Below are positions 1 through 8,256 of a stretch of DNA of 64,000 nt, piece by piece. The stretch is taken from assembly GCF_008704715.1 (NCBI RefSeq), contig NZ_CP023689.1, positions 6,882,001 to 6,946,000 on the forward strand, in the 5' to 3' direction. How positions within the stretch are numbered: position 1 is the first letter of the stretch; the number at the start of each line of letters is the position of its first letter. A program made the position numbers and the translations under genes. The DNA is from Streptomyces chartreusis. GTDB lineage: Bacteria > Actinomycetota > Actinomycetes > Streptomycetales > Streptomycetaceae. Below the pieces are notes generated by a model that was not told where the DNA came from, did no database searches, and saw nothing but the letters and a program-made list of their open reading frames with translations.

Positions 1-2206
1 TCCGCGGCGGCGGTACGTCGTGGTCGCGCTGGTGGACATGCGGTCCGCGGCGGATGCGGGGCGCCTCGCGGAATTCGCCGGTGAGATCGGTGCCAGGGTT
101 GATCTGGTGGCGGCCGCCACGGGGACTGTGCGGCTGCCGGAGGGGGTGTTGGAGAAGGGGCAGGAGTTGGTGGCGCGGTACGAGGCGGAGAGTGCCGGGG
201 CCGGTGGTCCGTCGTCCGCGGCGCCGTCGGGGCCGGTCGCGCAGTTCCCCGCGCCCCCAAACAGCGGCGTCGCCGCTGAAGCCGACCGCGAGGGCAACGC
301 GCCGGGCAGCGGGCTTGCCGCTGAAGCCGACCGGGAGGGCAACGCGCCGGGCAGCGGCCTTGCCGCCGAAGCCGACCGCGAGGGCAACCCCCCGAGCAGC
401 GGCCTTGCCGTTGAAGCCGACCAGGAGAGCAACCCCCCAGGGGCGCGGGGAACTGCGCGATCAGCCCCCACCGGCCCGCAGCCGGAGGGCGAGCGCACCC
501 ATCCCCACGTCACCCGAGTGGACCTGCACTGGCCCCTCGGCCTTCCCGACGGCGGTCGGCACGGCTTCACTCCCGTGCACCGCGGCCACCTCGAGGACGC
601 CCTCCCCGCCATGACGGCCCGCCTCGCAGAAGCCCTCCCGGCCGATGCGCGGAGCGTCCTCGTGCTCGGCTTCGAGGAGCTGATGTACGCCCCCCTCAGG
701 CTCGCCCGTGAGCTGGAGCAGATCGCCGACGGCGTCGAGGTCCGCTACTCGACCACCACCCGCTCGCCCGTCCTCGCCGTCGACGACCCGGGGTACGCCA
801 TACGCACCCGCCTGGTCTTCCCGGCCCACGACACCCCCGCCGACGGCCCCGGCGAGCGCTACGCGTACAACGTCGCCGGCGCCGGCTTCGACGCCGTCAT
901 AGCCGTCGTCGACTCGGTCGCCGACACCCCCGAGCTGCACGCGCCCGACGGCCTGCTGGCCCGGCTCTCGGCCCACGCCCCGCAGGTCCTGCTGGCGGTG
1001 GTGCCGTCGTACGTCCCCGGGCCCCTGGCCCTTCCCGAAAGGCACCCGATGCTGCCCGAGCCCCTCCGCGGCCCCGCCTTCTCCTCGTACGCCCCCGAGG
1101 AGGTCGGCTGGCTGCTCCAGGACCTCTCGGACGTGACGCTGGAGGCGCCGACCGAGGAGCGGGAAGAGGCCATCCAGAGCGGGGGCGCGCACTACGCCGA
1201 GTCCCTGCCCGTGGAGTACCAGCCGAGCGAGCAGTACCAGGAGCTGTTCCAGACGGCACTGGCCGAGTCGGCGGCACGCCTCGCGCAGGCGGCCGGCGCG
1301 GTGACGGAGATCGTGCTGGCGGAGCGCTCGCCCCGCCCGGTGCTGGTCTCGCTCGCCCGCGCGGGCACCCCCGTCGGCGTCCTGATGCGCCGCTGGGCCC
1401 AGTTCCGGCACGGCCTGGAACTGCCGCACTACGCCGTCTCGATCGTGCGCGGCCGCGGCATCGACGCCAACGCCCTGCGGTGGCTGGCCGCCCACCACGA
1501 CCCCCGGGACGTCGTCTTCGTCGACGGCTGGACCGGCAAGGGCGCCATCACCCGCGAACTGACCGCTGCGATACGGGAGTTCGAGGCGTCCGACGGCATC
1601 ATCGGCTTCGACCCGGAGATCGCCGTACTGGCCGACCCGGGCTCGTGCGTGCGGACGTATGGCACCCGCGAGGACTACCTGATCCCCTCCGCCTGCCTCA
1701 ACTCCACGGTCTCCGGCCTGATTTCCCGCACCGTCCTGCGCGCCGACCTGGTCGGCCCGAACGACTACCACGGCGCGAAGTTCTACCGCGAACTCGCCGG
1801 CGCCGACGTCTCGGTGGCGTTCCTGGACGCCGTGTCCGCGCGCTTCGCGGAGGTCGTGGACGCCGTCGACGCGACCGCCAAGGAACTGCTGTCGGGCGAC
1901 CGCGAGCCGACCTGGGAGGGCTGGGCGGCCGTCGAGCGCATCAGCGAGGAGTACGGCATCCACGACGTGAACCTCGTCAAGCCGGGCGTCGGCGAGACCA
2001 CGCGGGTGCTGCTGCGCCGGGTGCCCTGGAAGATCCTGGCGCGGGCCGGCGCCGGCGCCGACCTGGACCATGTACGACTGCTGGCCGAACAAAGGGGAGT
2101 ACCGGTGGAGGAAGTGGCCGAACTGCCGTACACCTGCGTGGGGTTGATCCACCCCAAGTACACGCGGGGCGCGACGGGTGCCGACGGCCGGGCGGTGAAC
2201 CACTGA
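1..2206 (+). CDS. Phosphoribosyltransferase/TRSP/PELOTA multidomain protein, 5' end missing
   Basis: The frame is open to the left edge, so the gene starts upstream; the GTG at 20 is probably internal. The first ~50 residues look like the end of a PRTase_2 domain. A low-complexity linker with about four 15-residue repeats (AAEADREGN type) follows. A TRSP domain, with the motif TTTRSPV, lies near residues 160-320. A second PRTase_1/StiP-type domain follows (SLARAGTPVGV, VDGWTGKGAI), and a PELOTA-like RNA-binding domain (LVKPGVGETTRVLLRR) ends the protein. In bacteria these domains are linked with HAD hydrolases in tellurite-resistance-associated (Ter) operons predicted to make or modify a nucleotide-like compound; the biochemical role is unproven. 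The stop overlaps the start of the HAD gene by one base (TGATG), so the two are translationally coupled. The linker is bounded by inverted 19-bp repeat arms. Confidence 0.8.
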   Translation, partial: PRRRYVVVALVDMRSAADAGRLAEFAGEIGARVDLVAAATGTVRLPEGVLEKGQELVARYEAESAGAGGPSSAAPSGPVAQFPAPPNSGVAAEADREGNAPGSGLAAEADREGNAPGSGLAAEADREGNPPSSGLAVEADQESNPPGARGTARSAPTGPQPEGERTHPHVTRVDLHWPLGLPDGGRHGFTPVHRGHLEDALPAMTARLAEALPADARSVLVLGFEELMYAPLRLARELEQIADGVEVRYSTTTRSPVLAVDDPGYAIRTRLVFPAHDTPADGPGERYAYNVAGAGFDAVIAVVDSVADTPELHAPDGLLARLSAHAPQVLLAVVPSYVPGPLALPERHPMLPEPLRGPAFSSYAPEEVGWLLQDLSDVTLEAPTEEREEAIQSGGAHYAESLPVEYQPSEQYQELFQTALAESAARLAQAAGAVTEIVLAERSPRPVLVSLARAGTPVGVLMRRWAQFRHGLELPHYAVSIVRGRGIDANALRWLAAHHDPRDVVFVDGWTGKGAITRELTAAIREFEASDGIIGFDPEIAVLADPGSCVRTYGTREDYLIPSACLNSTVSGLISRTVLRADLVGPNDYHGAKFYRELAGADVSVAFLDAVSARFAEVVDAVDATAKELLSGDREPTWEGWAAVERISEEYGIHDVNLVKPGVGETTRVLLRRVPWKILARAGAGADLDHVRLLAEQRGVPVEEVAELPYTCVGLIHPKYTRGATGADGRAVNH
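239..458. repeat. Inverted 19-bp arms enclosing in-frame 45-bp tandem repeats
   Basis: The left arm GCGCAGTTCCCCGCGCCCC is at 239-257 and its exact reverse complement is at 440-458. Between them lie about four 45-bp tandem units (about 266-440), each coding for one 15-residue copy in the linker of the phosphoribosyltransferase gene. The same arms recur in intergenic regions across the window (about 13997, 17684, 22186, 25925, 26005) and inside two other genes (48363, 50311). Confidence 0.85.
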
Positions 2207-3012
2207 TGCCGGTGCTGGTGGCGAGCGACCTCGACCGTACGCTGATCTACTCCGCCGCGGCCCTCGCGCTGACCATGCCGGACGCGCGGGCGCCGAGGCT
2301 GCTGTGCGTCGAGGTGCACGAGAGCAGGCCGCTGTCGTACATGACCGAGACGGCGGCCCAGCTGCTGACCGACCTCGGTGACGCGGCGGTGTTCGTGCCG
2401 ACGACGACCCGGACCCGTAAGCAGTACCAGCGCATCAACCTGCCGGGCCCCGCGCCGAAGTACGCGATCTGCGCCAACGGCGGCCACATCCTCGTCGACG
2501 GCGTCGCCGACCAGGACTGGAGCGCGCGGGTCGCCGCCCGGCTGGCCGAGCAGTGCGCGCCGCTCGCGGAGGTGCAGGACCACCTGATGGCGTCGGCGTC
2601 CCCGGCGTGGGTGCGCAAGCACCGGATCGCCGAGGACCTCTTCGCCTACCTCGTCGTCGAGCGCGAGCTGCTGCCCGAGGAGTGGGTCAAGGAGCTCGCG
2701 GTGTGGGCGGAGAACCGCGGCTGGACGGTGTCCCTCCAGGGCCGCAAGATCTACGCCGTCCCGAAGCCGCTGACCAAGAGCGCCGCCGTGCGCGAGGTCG
2801 CCCGCCGCACCGGCGCCGACCTGACCCTGGCCGCCGGTGACTCCCTCCTGGACGCCGACCTCCTCCTCGCCGCCGACCAGGGCTGGCGCCCTGGCCACGG
2901 AGAGCTCGCGGACGCCGACTGGACGGCCCCGGCGATCAGCGCGCTGCCGGAGCGCGGCGTACTGGCGGGGGAGCGCATCCTGCGGGAGTTCCTGAAGGTG
3001 ACGCGCTCCTAG
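2206..3012 (+). CDS. HAD-family hydrolase (sucrose-phosphatase/MPGP-like), PRTase partner
   Basis: A 268-residue cytosolic HAD phosphohydrolase. Motif I is the N-terminal SDLDRTLIY, with the nucleophile Asp and the +2 Asp. A C-terminal GDSLLDADLL supplies motif IV acidic residues, and the conserved lysine is probably in the KPLTKSAAV stretch. The ATG at 2206 overlaps the upstream stop by one base, so the start is well supported even though the frame stays open far upstream. Association with TRSP/PRTase/PELOTA proteins is known from Ter-type operons, where the HAD enzyme is predicted to dephosphorylate a ribosyl-phosphate intermediate. The substrate cannot be read from sequence. The last four bases overlap the converging FmdB gene. 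Confidence 0.8.
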   Translation: MPVLVASDLDRTLIYSAAALALTMPDARAPRLLCVEVHESRPLSYMTETAAQLLTDLGDAAVFVPTTTRTRKQYQRINLPGPAPKYAICANGGHILVDGVADQDWSARVAARLAEQCAPLAEVQDHLMASASPAWVRKHRIAEDLFAYLVVERELLPEEWVKELAVWAENRGWTVSLQGRKIYAVPKPLTKSAAVREVARRTGADLTLAAGDSLLDADLLLAADQGWRPGHGELADADWTAPAISALPERGVLAGERILREFLKVTRS

Positions 3013-3230
3013 CCGCAGCACCCTCCACCGCAGCATCCGCCCCCGCCACCGCTCGCCCTCGGAGCGGCGGCCGGGGCGGACGCCGTTCCCCCGACGGCCA
3101 CCGTCGACAAAAGCTTCACCGTGTCGTCATGCCCCGCAGGGCAGCTCGCCGGCGCGGAGGACTCCGCCATCGGACGGCTCAGTTCAAACGTGTCGCCGCA
3201 GCTGCGGCAGCGGTATTCGTAGCGAGGCAT
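3009..3230 (-). CDS. FmdB-family zinc ribbon protein
   Basis: A 73-residue protein beginning MPRYEYRCRSCGDTFE, the typical FmdB zinc-ribbon opening. The cysteine pairs CRSC and a single CPAGH form the putative metal site. The C-terminal tail is Gly/Cys-rich (CCGGGCCG). FmdB proteins were named as putative regulators of methylotrophic formamidase/acetamidase genes, but most members have no established role. The ATG at 3230 matches the usual family start; a GTG two codons upstream (3236) is possible. It converges on the HAD gene with a 4-bp overlap. Confidence 0.75.
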   Translation of the reverse strand: MPRYEYRCRSCGDTFELSRPMAESSAPASCPAGHDDTVKLLSTVAVGGTASAPAAAPRASGGGGGCCGGGCCG

Positions 3231-3448
3231 GGTCACAGGTTAATCGGCATGACCGGTTACACACCCCTCTGCGGTCGTTTGCGATCGACGCTGTCCGATA
3301 CCGGTGTGGAGAATTTGAAAAGGTCACTGATACTTTTCGATTGCCGGGAGGAGCCGTAAGGCCGGGGGAACAGGGGGCGCGCTGCCGTTGACCGCGGTGG
3401 CCATGCCCTTCCTCGCGGGCACGACCTAATGCGGGGAGGGGCGCAGCC

Positions 3449-5617
3449 GTGACCAGGGCTGGGCAGGAGCCGGACGAGACCATGCAGTTAAAGGTCCCCG
3501 CGCTCCCGCCGGACGAGACCGTGCAATTGCGAACGGTCGAGGCGGGTTTATCCCGCAATTCCGACGACCCTTCGGACGAGAGCCGGGTCCGCCCACCGGG
3601 GCGCCGCCGCAGGGCCGCGCGCCCGGCCGCCCTGTCCCGCCTCAAGGCGGTCGCGGGCCCCTGGGCGACCCGCGCCGCGCCCCACGTCCGTCGGCTGCGC
3701 CCGCAGTACCCGCGCCCCGGCCGCACCGGCTGGCGCCGCTGGGCGCCCTCGTGGCGGCAGTGGCTCGGCGGCGTCCTGACGTTCCTCGGCCTGATCACCG
3801 TCGGCCTGGGCGTGGGCTACGCCACCACCGACATCCCCGAGAACCTCAACTCGTACGCGACCCAGCAGGACAACGTCTACTTCTGGTCCGACGGGACGCC
3901 CATGGCCCGTACCGGCTGGGTGCGGCGGCAGGACATGCCGCTGAAGGACATACCCGAGGACGTCCGCTGGGCGGTGCTCGCCGCCGAGAACGCCAGCTTC
4001 TACAGCGACCCGGGCATCTCCCTCAGCGGAATCGGCCGGGCCGTGTGGCGCACCTTCGGCGAGGGCGACACCCAGGGCGGCTCCACCATCACCCAGCAGT
4101 ACGTCAAGAACGTCTACCTCAACCAGGACCGCTCGGTCGGCCGCAAGTTCACCGAGGCCATGCTCGCCCTCAAGCTCGACAACCGGATGAGCAAGGACGA
4201 CATCCTGGAGGGCTACCTCAACACCAGCTGGTTCGGCCGCGGGACCTACGGCATGCAGCGCGCCGCCCAGGCCTACTACGGCAAGGACGTCTCCGAACTC
4301 GACGTCAGCGAGGCCGCCGTCCTCGCCTCCCTCCTCAAGGGGGCGGCCCTCTACGACCCCGCGCTGAGCAGGGCCAACCACGCGCGGGCCGTGGAGCGCT
4401 GGTCCTGGATCCTCGACCGCATGGTCGACATCGGCCGGCTGTCACCGGCGCAGCGGGCGAAGTACAGGACCTTCCCCGAGCCGTTGAAGCAGGCCCGTGG
4501 GTACGACACCGGCAAGCAGAGCGACTACCTGGTGGAGCTCGCCGCGCAGTACGCCAAGAAGGCCGCGCGTCTGACGGACAAGCAGTTCGACCTCGGCGGC
4601 TACCAGATCTACACGACCTTCGACCGCAAACGGGAGACCGCGCTCACCGACGCCGTGACCAGGGCCCGCGGCAAGGCCCGCAAGGCGGACGCGGCCACGG
4701 CGAGGGCCGCGCACTACGGTGCCGCCTCGGTCGCCACCGACGGACGGATCCTCGCCGTCTACGGCGGCCCGGACCACCGTAAGCAGGGTTACAACGAGTC
4801 CAACTCGACCACCGTGCCCGCCGGTTCGGCCTTCCAGCCGTTCGTCTACGCCTCCGCGCTCCAGAACGGCGTCCGGCGCACCCGTGACGGCGGCCCGACC
4901 GAGGTCACCCCGCAGACGCTGTACGACGGCGACGACGGCGTGCCGGTCATGACGCCCGAGGGGCCGTACTGGGACCGCAGCGGCAAACGGGTCGCCGCCC
5001 GCAACGACGGCCGCAAGGACTACGGGCGGATCAGCCTGCACCAGGCGCTCGCACAGTCGGTGAACACGCCGTTCATGCAGCTCGGCATGGACACCGGCCT
5101 GGACAAGGTGCGCCGGACCGCGGAGGCGGCCGGGCTGCTCTCCTCCAGCTTCGGGCCACAGGTGCCGGCGCTGTCCCTGGGCAGCGCCACGCCCAGCGCC
5201 ATCCGCATGGCGAGCGGATACGCCACATTCGCCGCCGCGGGCACGCACGTCGAGCCGTACTCGGTGGCCAGGATCACCCGTAACGGCTCCACGGTGAGGC
5301 TGACGAAGCCCGCCTCCCGCCGCGCCGTGACGGCGAAGGTGGCCGAGCAGGTCCAGTCCGCGCTCAGGTCCGCCTTCAGCCTCGCCCACCCGGCCACCGC
5401 GGCCTCCGCCGCGCGGGTGGCGGGCAAGACCGGCACCACCCAGGACGACACCGCGGCCTGGTACGTCGGCACCGCGTCCTCCGTGTCGACGGCCGTCGTG
5501 GCCTACCGCATCGACCTCACCAAGAGCCTCGAACCACTGCCGCTGAAGGGCATCGCCGGCACCCCCGCCGGCAGCGTCCCGTACGACATCTGGTCCGGCG
5601 CCCAAGGTCTCGGCTGA
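3449..5617 (+). CDS. Class A penicillin-binding protein with altered SxxK motif
   Basis: A 722-residue bifunctional-type PBP. A long basic cytoplasmic N-terminus precedes one membrane segment (about 103-127). The glycosyltransferase domain carries AAENASFYSDPG, with the likely catalytic Glu180, and GGSTITQQYVKN. The transpeptidase domain keeps SVN (537-539) and KTG (660-662), but the nucleophile motif reads S460-A-F-Q463, so the lysine of SxxK is glutamine. Peptidoglycan polymerisation therefore looks intact while acyl-transfer is doubtful. The cytoplasmic tail has two DET(M/V)QL repeats (residues 9-14 and 22-27), a likely Ser/Thr-kinase or FHA-type motif. Leu14 and Leu34 are TTA codons, suggesting bldA dependence. 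The GTG start has GGGGAGGGG seven bases upstream. Confidence 0.88.
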   Translation: MTRAGQEPDETMQLKVPALPPDETVQLRTVEAGLSRNSDDPSDESRVRPPGRRRRAARPAALSRLKAVAGPWATRAAPHVRRLRPQYPRPGRTGWRRWAPSWRQWLGGVLTFLGLITVGLGVGYATTDIPENLNSYATQQDNVYFWSDGTPMARTGWVRRQDMPLKDIPEDVRWAVLAAENASFYSDPGISLSGIGRAVWRTFGEGDTQGGSTITQQYVKNVYLNQDRSVGRKFTEAMLALKLDNRMSKDDILEGYLNTSWFGRGTYGMQRAAQAYYGKDVSELDVSEAAVLASLLKGAALYDPALSRANHARAVERWSWILDRMVDIGRLSPAQRAKYRTFPEPLKQARGYDTGKQSDYLVELAAQYAKKAARLTDKQFDLGGYQIYTTFDRKRETALTDAVTRARGKARKADAATARAAHYGAASVATDGRILAVYGGPDHRKQGYNESNSTTVPAGSAFQPFVYASALQNGVRRTRDGGPTEVTPQTLYDGDDGVPVMTPEGPYWDRSGKRVAARNDGRKDYGRISLHQALAQSVNTPFMQLGMDTGLDKVRRTAEAAGLLSSSFGPQVPALSLGSATPSAIRMASGYATFAAAGTHVEPYSVARITRNGSTVRLTKPASRRAVTAKVAEQVQSALRSAFSLAHPATAASAARVAGKTGTTQDDTAAWYVGTASSVSTAVVAYRIDLTKSLEPLPLKGIAGTPAGSVPYDIWSGAQGLG

Positions 5618-5673
5618 CCCGGCACCCCAGCCCCCCTCGCAACTCCCCACCCCCCTCGCAGATTGAGCCGCCC

Positions 5674-6963
5674 ATGATGTCTCCGTCCGGCCGCCGTCGC
5701 CGCCCCCGCGAACCCCGCCGCAACCCGCCCCCGGGGATGCTCACCCTGGCGGCCCTCCTCGTCGTCGCGTCCCTCGTCGGCGGCTACCTGGTCCTCAACC
5801 GCACGGGCAACACAGCCCCGACCGCCTCCTCCGGCGCCTCCCCGGCGGACGGCGGCCGCGCCTCCGCCGAGCCGAGCGGCGAACCCGAGTGGGACGGCAG
5901 GACGAAGGTCCTCGGCGACGGCTCGACCTCCTACACCGGCCCGCAGAAGGGCCAGTTGAAGCCGCAGCCCCTCAAGCCCGGCCAGAAGCCGCCCCAGTTC
6001 GTCGTCTTCTCCTGGGACGGCGCGCTCCAGGGCGACGACGAACTCTTCTCGCACTACCGGGAGATGGCGAAGAAGTACGACGCCCACATGACGTTCTTCC
6101 TCACCGGCATCTACCTCCTGCCCAAGGACAAGAAGGACCTCTACTCCCCGCCCCAGCACCCCAAGGGCTCGTCGGCCATCAGCTTCCCCACCGACGAGCA
6201 CATCCGCACCACGCTGGAGCAGCTCGGCAAGGCGTGGACGGACGGGAACGAGATCGGCACCCACTTCAACGGCCACTTCTGCGGCGCCAAGGGCGGCGAC
6301 GACTGGAGCGTGGCGGAGTGGAAGAGCGAGATCGACCAGTTCTACGACTTCGTGGAGCGCTGGAAGACCAACACCGGCTACACCGACCTCGACCCGCTGC
6401 CGTTCGACTTCCGCAAGGAGGTCACCGGCGGCCGCGCACCCTGCCTGGAAGGCCAGGCGAACCTGCTGAAGGCCATGAAGAGCTACAAGTGGCGCTACGA
6501 CGCCAGCTCCACCGGCGACTTCCAGATATGGCCGACGAAGAAGAACGGCATCTGGGACTTCCCGCTCCAGATGCTCCCGTACGAGAAGGGCGACTTCCAG
6601 GGCCTGTCGATGGACTTCAACTTCCTCTACAACCAGTCCGACGGCGAGACCGACGGCGACCCGGCCAGGCACGCCGAGTGGCAGCAGGAGACCCTCGACA
6701 CCTACATGGCCGGCTTCAACCGGGTCTACTACGGCAGCCGGGCACCGCTGTTCATCGGCAACCACTTCGAGGAGTGGAACGGCGGCATATACATGAAGGC
6801 CGTCGACCAGGTCATCGAGAGCGTCTGCACGAAGAAGGACGTCAAGTGCGTGTCCTTCAAGGAGCTCGCGGACTGGATGGACGTGCAGAAGCCCGAGACG
6901 CTCCAGCGGCTGCGCGGGCTGGACCCGGCGCAGTCGCCGGACTGGTCGACGGTGGTGAAGTAG
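5674..6963 (+). CDS. Membrane-anchored polysaccharide deacetylase-fold protein
   Basis: A 429-residue protein with a basic N-terminus, one membrane segment (about 22-45) and a Ser/Ala-rich linker, followed by a NodB-like domain. Features of the fold include FSWDGAL (Asp115, catalytic base position), MTFFLTG and EIGTHFNGHFC, whose His197 and His201 match the metal-binding HxxxH. Such enzymes remove N- or O-acetyl groups from peptidoglycan or exopolysaccharide outside the cell. It lies 56 bp after the PBP gene and is probably co-transcribed with it, which suggests a cell-wall role. The second Met (5677) is an equally possible start. The exact substrate is unknown. Confidence 0.75.
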   Translation: MMSPSGRRRRPREPRRNPPPGMLTLAALLVVASLVGGYLVLNRTGNTAPTASSGASPADGGRASAEPSGEPEWDGRTKVLGDGSTSYTGPQKGQLKPQPLKPGQKPPQFVVFSWDGALQGDDELFSHYREMAKKYDAHMTFFLTGIYLLPKDKKDLYSPPQHPKGSSAISFPTDEHIRTTLEQLGKAWTDGNEIGTHFNGHFCGAKGGDDWSVAEWKSEIDQFYDFVERWKTNTGYTDLDPLPFDFRKEVTGGRAPCLEGQANLLKAMKSYKWRYDASSTGDFQIWPTKKNGIWDFPLQMLPYEKGDFQGLSMDFNFLYNQSDGETDGDPARHAEWQQETLDTYMAGFNRVYYGSRAPLFIGNHFEEWNGGIYMKAVDQVIESVCTKKDVKCVSFKELADWMDVQKPETLQRLRGLDPAQSPDWSTVVK

Positions 6964-7022
6964 TCCACTGAAGGCTCAACTACCCCCGGGTTCTTCACAG
7001 TTGAGGAGAAGGTGTAAACATT

Positions 7023-7053
7023 CCTTGCCCGGGTTCGACCACCCCGGGCAAGG
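7023..7053 (+). promoter_or_regulatory. Perfect hairpin covering the ribosome-binding site of the next gene
   Basis: CCTTGCCCGGG (7023-7033) and CCCGGGCAAGG (7043-7053) form an 11-bp perfect stem with a 9-nt loop. The right arm includes most of the AAGGAG Shine-Dalgarno of the amidase gene that starts at 7063. There is no T-run, so an RBS-masking structure is more likely than an intrinsic terminator, although it could also end the deacetylase transcript. Confidence 0.6.
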
Positions 7054-7062
7054 AGAATCCCC

Positions 7063-8229
7063 GTGAGATCAAGAACACCCATGCCCGCGCGCCGTCGCGC
7101 CACCATAGTCGCGGCGGCCGTCGCCTCGATCGCCGCCTCGGCGGCACTGCTGCCCACCTGGACCGCCGGCGCCACGGTCGTCGACGACCCGACGGTGGAC
7201 GCCGGGACCCGGGCCACCTTCCAGCGGCTGGCGGACGCGGTCTTCACCGACCGCACCCAGGCCCTGGTCGACGGCGGGCGGAGCGGGAAGCCGCTGACCG
7301 ACGGCTTCTCGGGCGACGTCCGTCTGTCCTCCCGCACGGCCCGCGGCGAGGACGCCGCCCTCACCACGCTCGACCGGCGCAAGGACCTCCTCGCGCGGCT
7401 CGGCGAGAAGTACCGCAAGGCCGACACCGCCGTCACCCTGGACGCCACCCGCGTCACGGGCCGTACGGCCGAGGCCGCCGTCACCGAGACCACGACCCTG
7501 ACCTACGCCGAGGTCCGCGGCGGCGAGCCGAGGACCACCGGCTTCCAGGCCCACCACGAGCTCACCTTCACCGCCGACCGGCACGGCGACTGGCAGCTCA
7601 CCGGCATCCGCGACACCGACCAGGGCATGGCGGTGAACACGGTCGCGGGGCCGTCCGTGAAGGCGCCCACGGTCGACGACACCATGCCGTCGGCCCCGCG
7701 CGCCGCGACCACCTACCCCGCCCCGGCCAAGCCCAAGACGCTCACGGGCGCGGCCCTGGACTACAAGGCCATGGCCGCCTACGCGGAGAAGTACTGGAGC
7801 AACTACAACAAGGACTACCCGGACTTCAACGGCCAGGGCGCCGGCGGCGACTGCACCAACTTCGTCAGCCAGTCCCTGAAGGCGGGCGGCTGGAAGCACG
7901 TCCCGGGCTACGTGTACGACTACACCAAGTGGTTCGGCAACGCGGACATCCAGTCGCACTCGTTCATCGGCGTCAACGAGTGGTCCTGGTTCGCCCAGAA
8001 CTCCAAGCGGACCACCCCGCTCGCCAACGTCTACCAGCTCGACGTCGGTGACGTGCTCCAGATGGACTTCGACAAGGACGGGTCCAAGGACCACACCATG
8101 GTCGTCTCCTACCGCAGCCCGCAGGGCGTGCCGTATCTGACGTACCACTCCACCAACACCTACCGGCGGTCGGTGGCGAGCATCATCGCGTCGTACTCGA
8201 ACGCGGCCTTCTACGCCTACCGCACCTGA
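7063..8229 (+). CDS. Secreted amidase-domain (PF12671-type) protein
   Basis: A 388-residue exported protein with a signal peptide (about 1-39: basic Arg cluster, Ala-rich core, TAGA end). The C-terminal ~150 residues form a putative amidase domain of papain-like fold. GGDCTNFVSQ supplies the likely nucleophile Cys264 and DHTMVV the likely His344. YNKDYPDFNG and NEWSWFAQN are also typical. The N-terminal half is an uncharacterised secreted domain. The enzyme probably cleaves a peptide or amide bond outside the cell, perhaps in the wall given the PBP and deacetylase upstream. The GTG start has AAGGAG seven bases before it, inside a strong hairpin. Confidence 0.78.
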   Translation: MRSRTPMPARRRATIVAAAVASIAASAALLPTWTAGATVVDDPTVDAGTRATFQRLADAVFTDRTQALVDGGRSGKPLTDGFSGDVRLSSRTARGEDAALTTLDRRKDLLARLGEKYRKADTAVTLDATRVTGRTAEAAVTETTTLTYAEVRGGEPRTTGFQAHHELTFTADRHGDWQLTGIRDTDQGMAVNTVAGPSVKAPTVDDTMPSAPRAATTYPAPAKPKTLTGAALDYKAMAAYAEKYWSNYNKDYPDFNGQGAGGDCTNFVSQSLKAGGWKHVPGYVYDYTKWFGNADIQSHSFIGVNEWSWFAQNSKRTTPLANVYQLDVGDVLQMDFDKDGSKDHTMVVSYRSPQGVPYLTYHSTNTYRRSVASIIASYSNAAFYAYRT

Positions 8230-8256
8230 TCGCCCCCTGGACGGAGGCTGTACGGC

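Noticed and set aside
461..2203. 580-codon minus-strand open frame antisense to the phosphoribosyltransferase gene
   Set aside because: Long antisense frames are common in very high-GC coding DNA; the plus frame has recognisable domains and correct codon bias.
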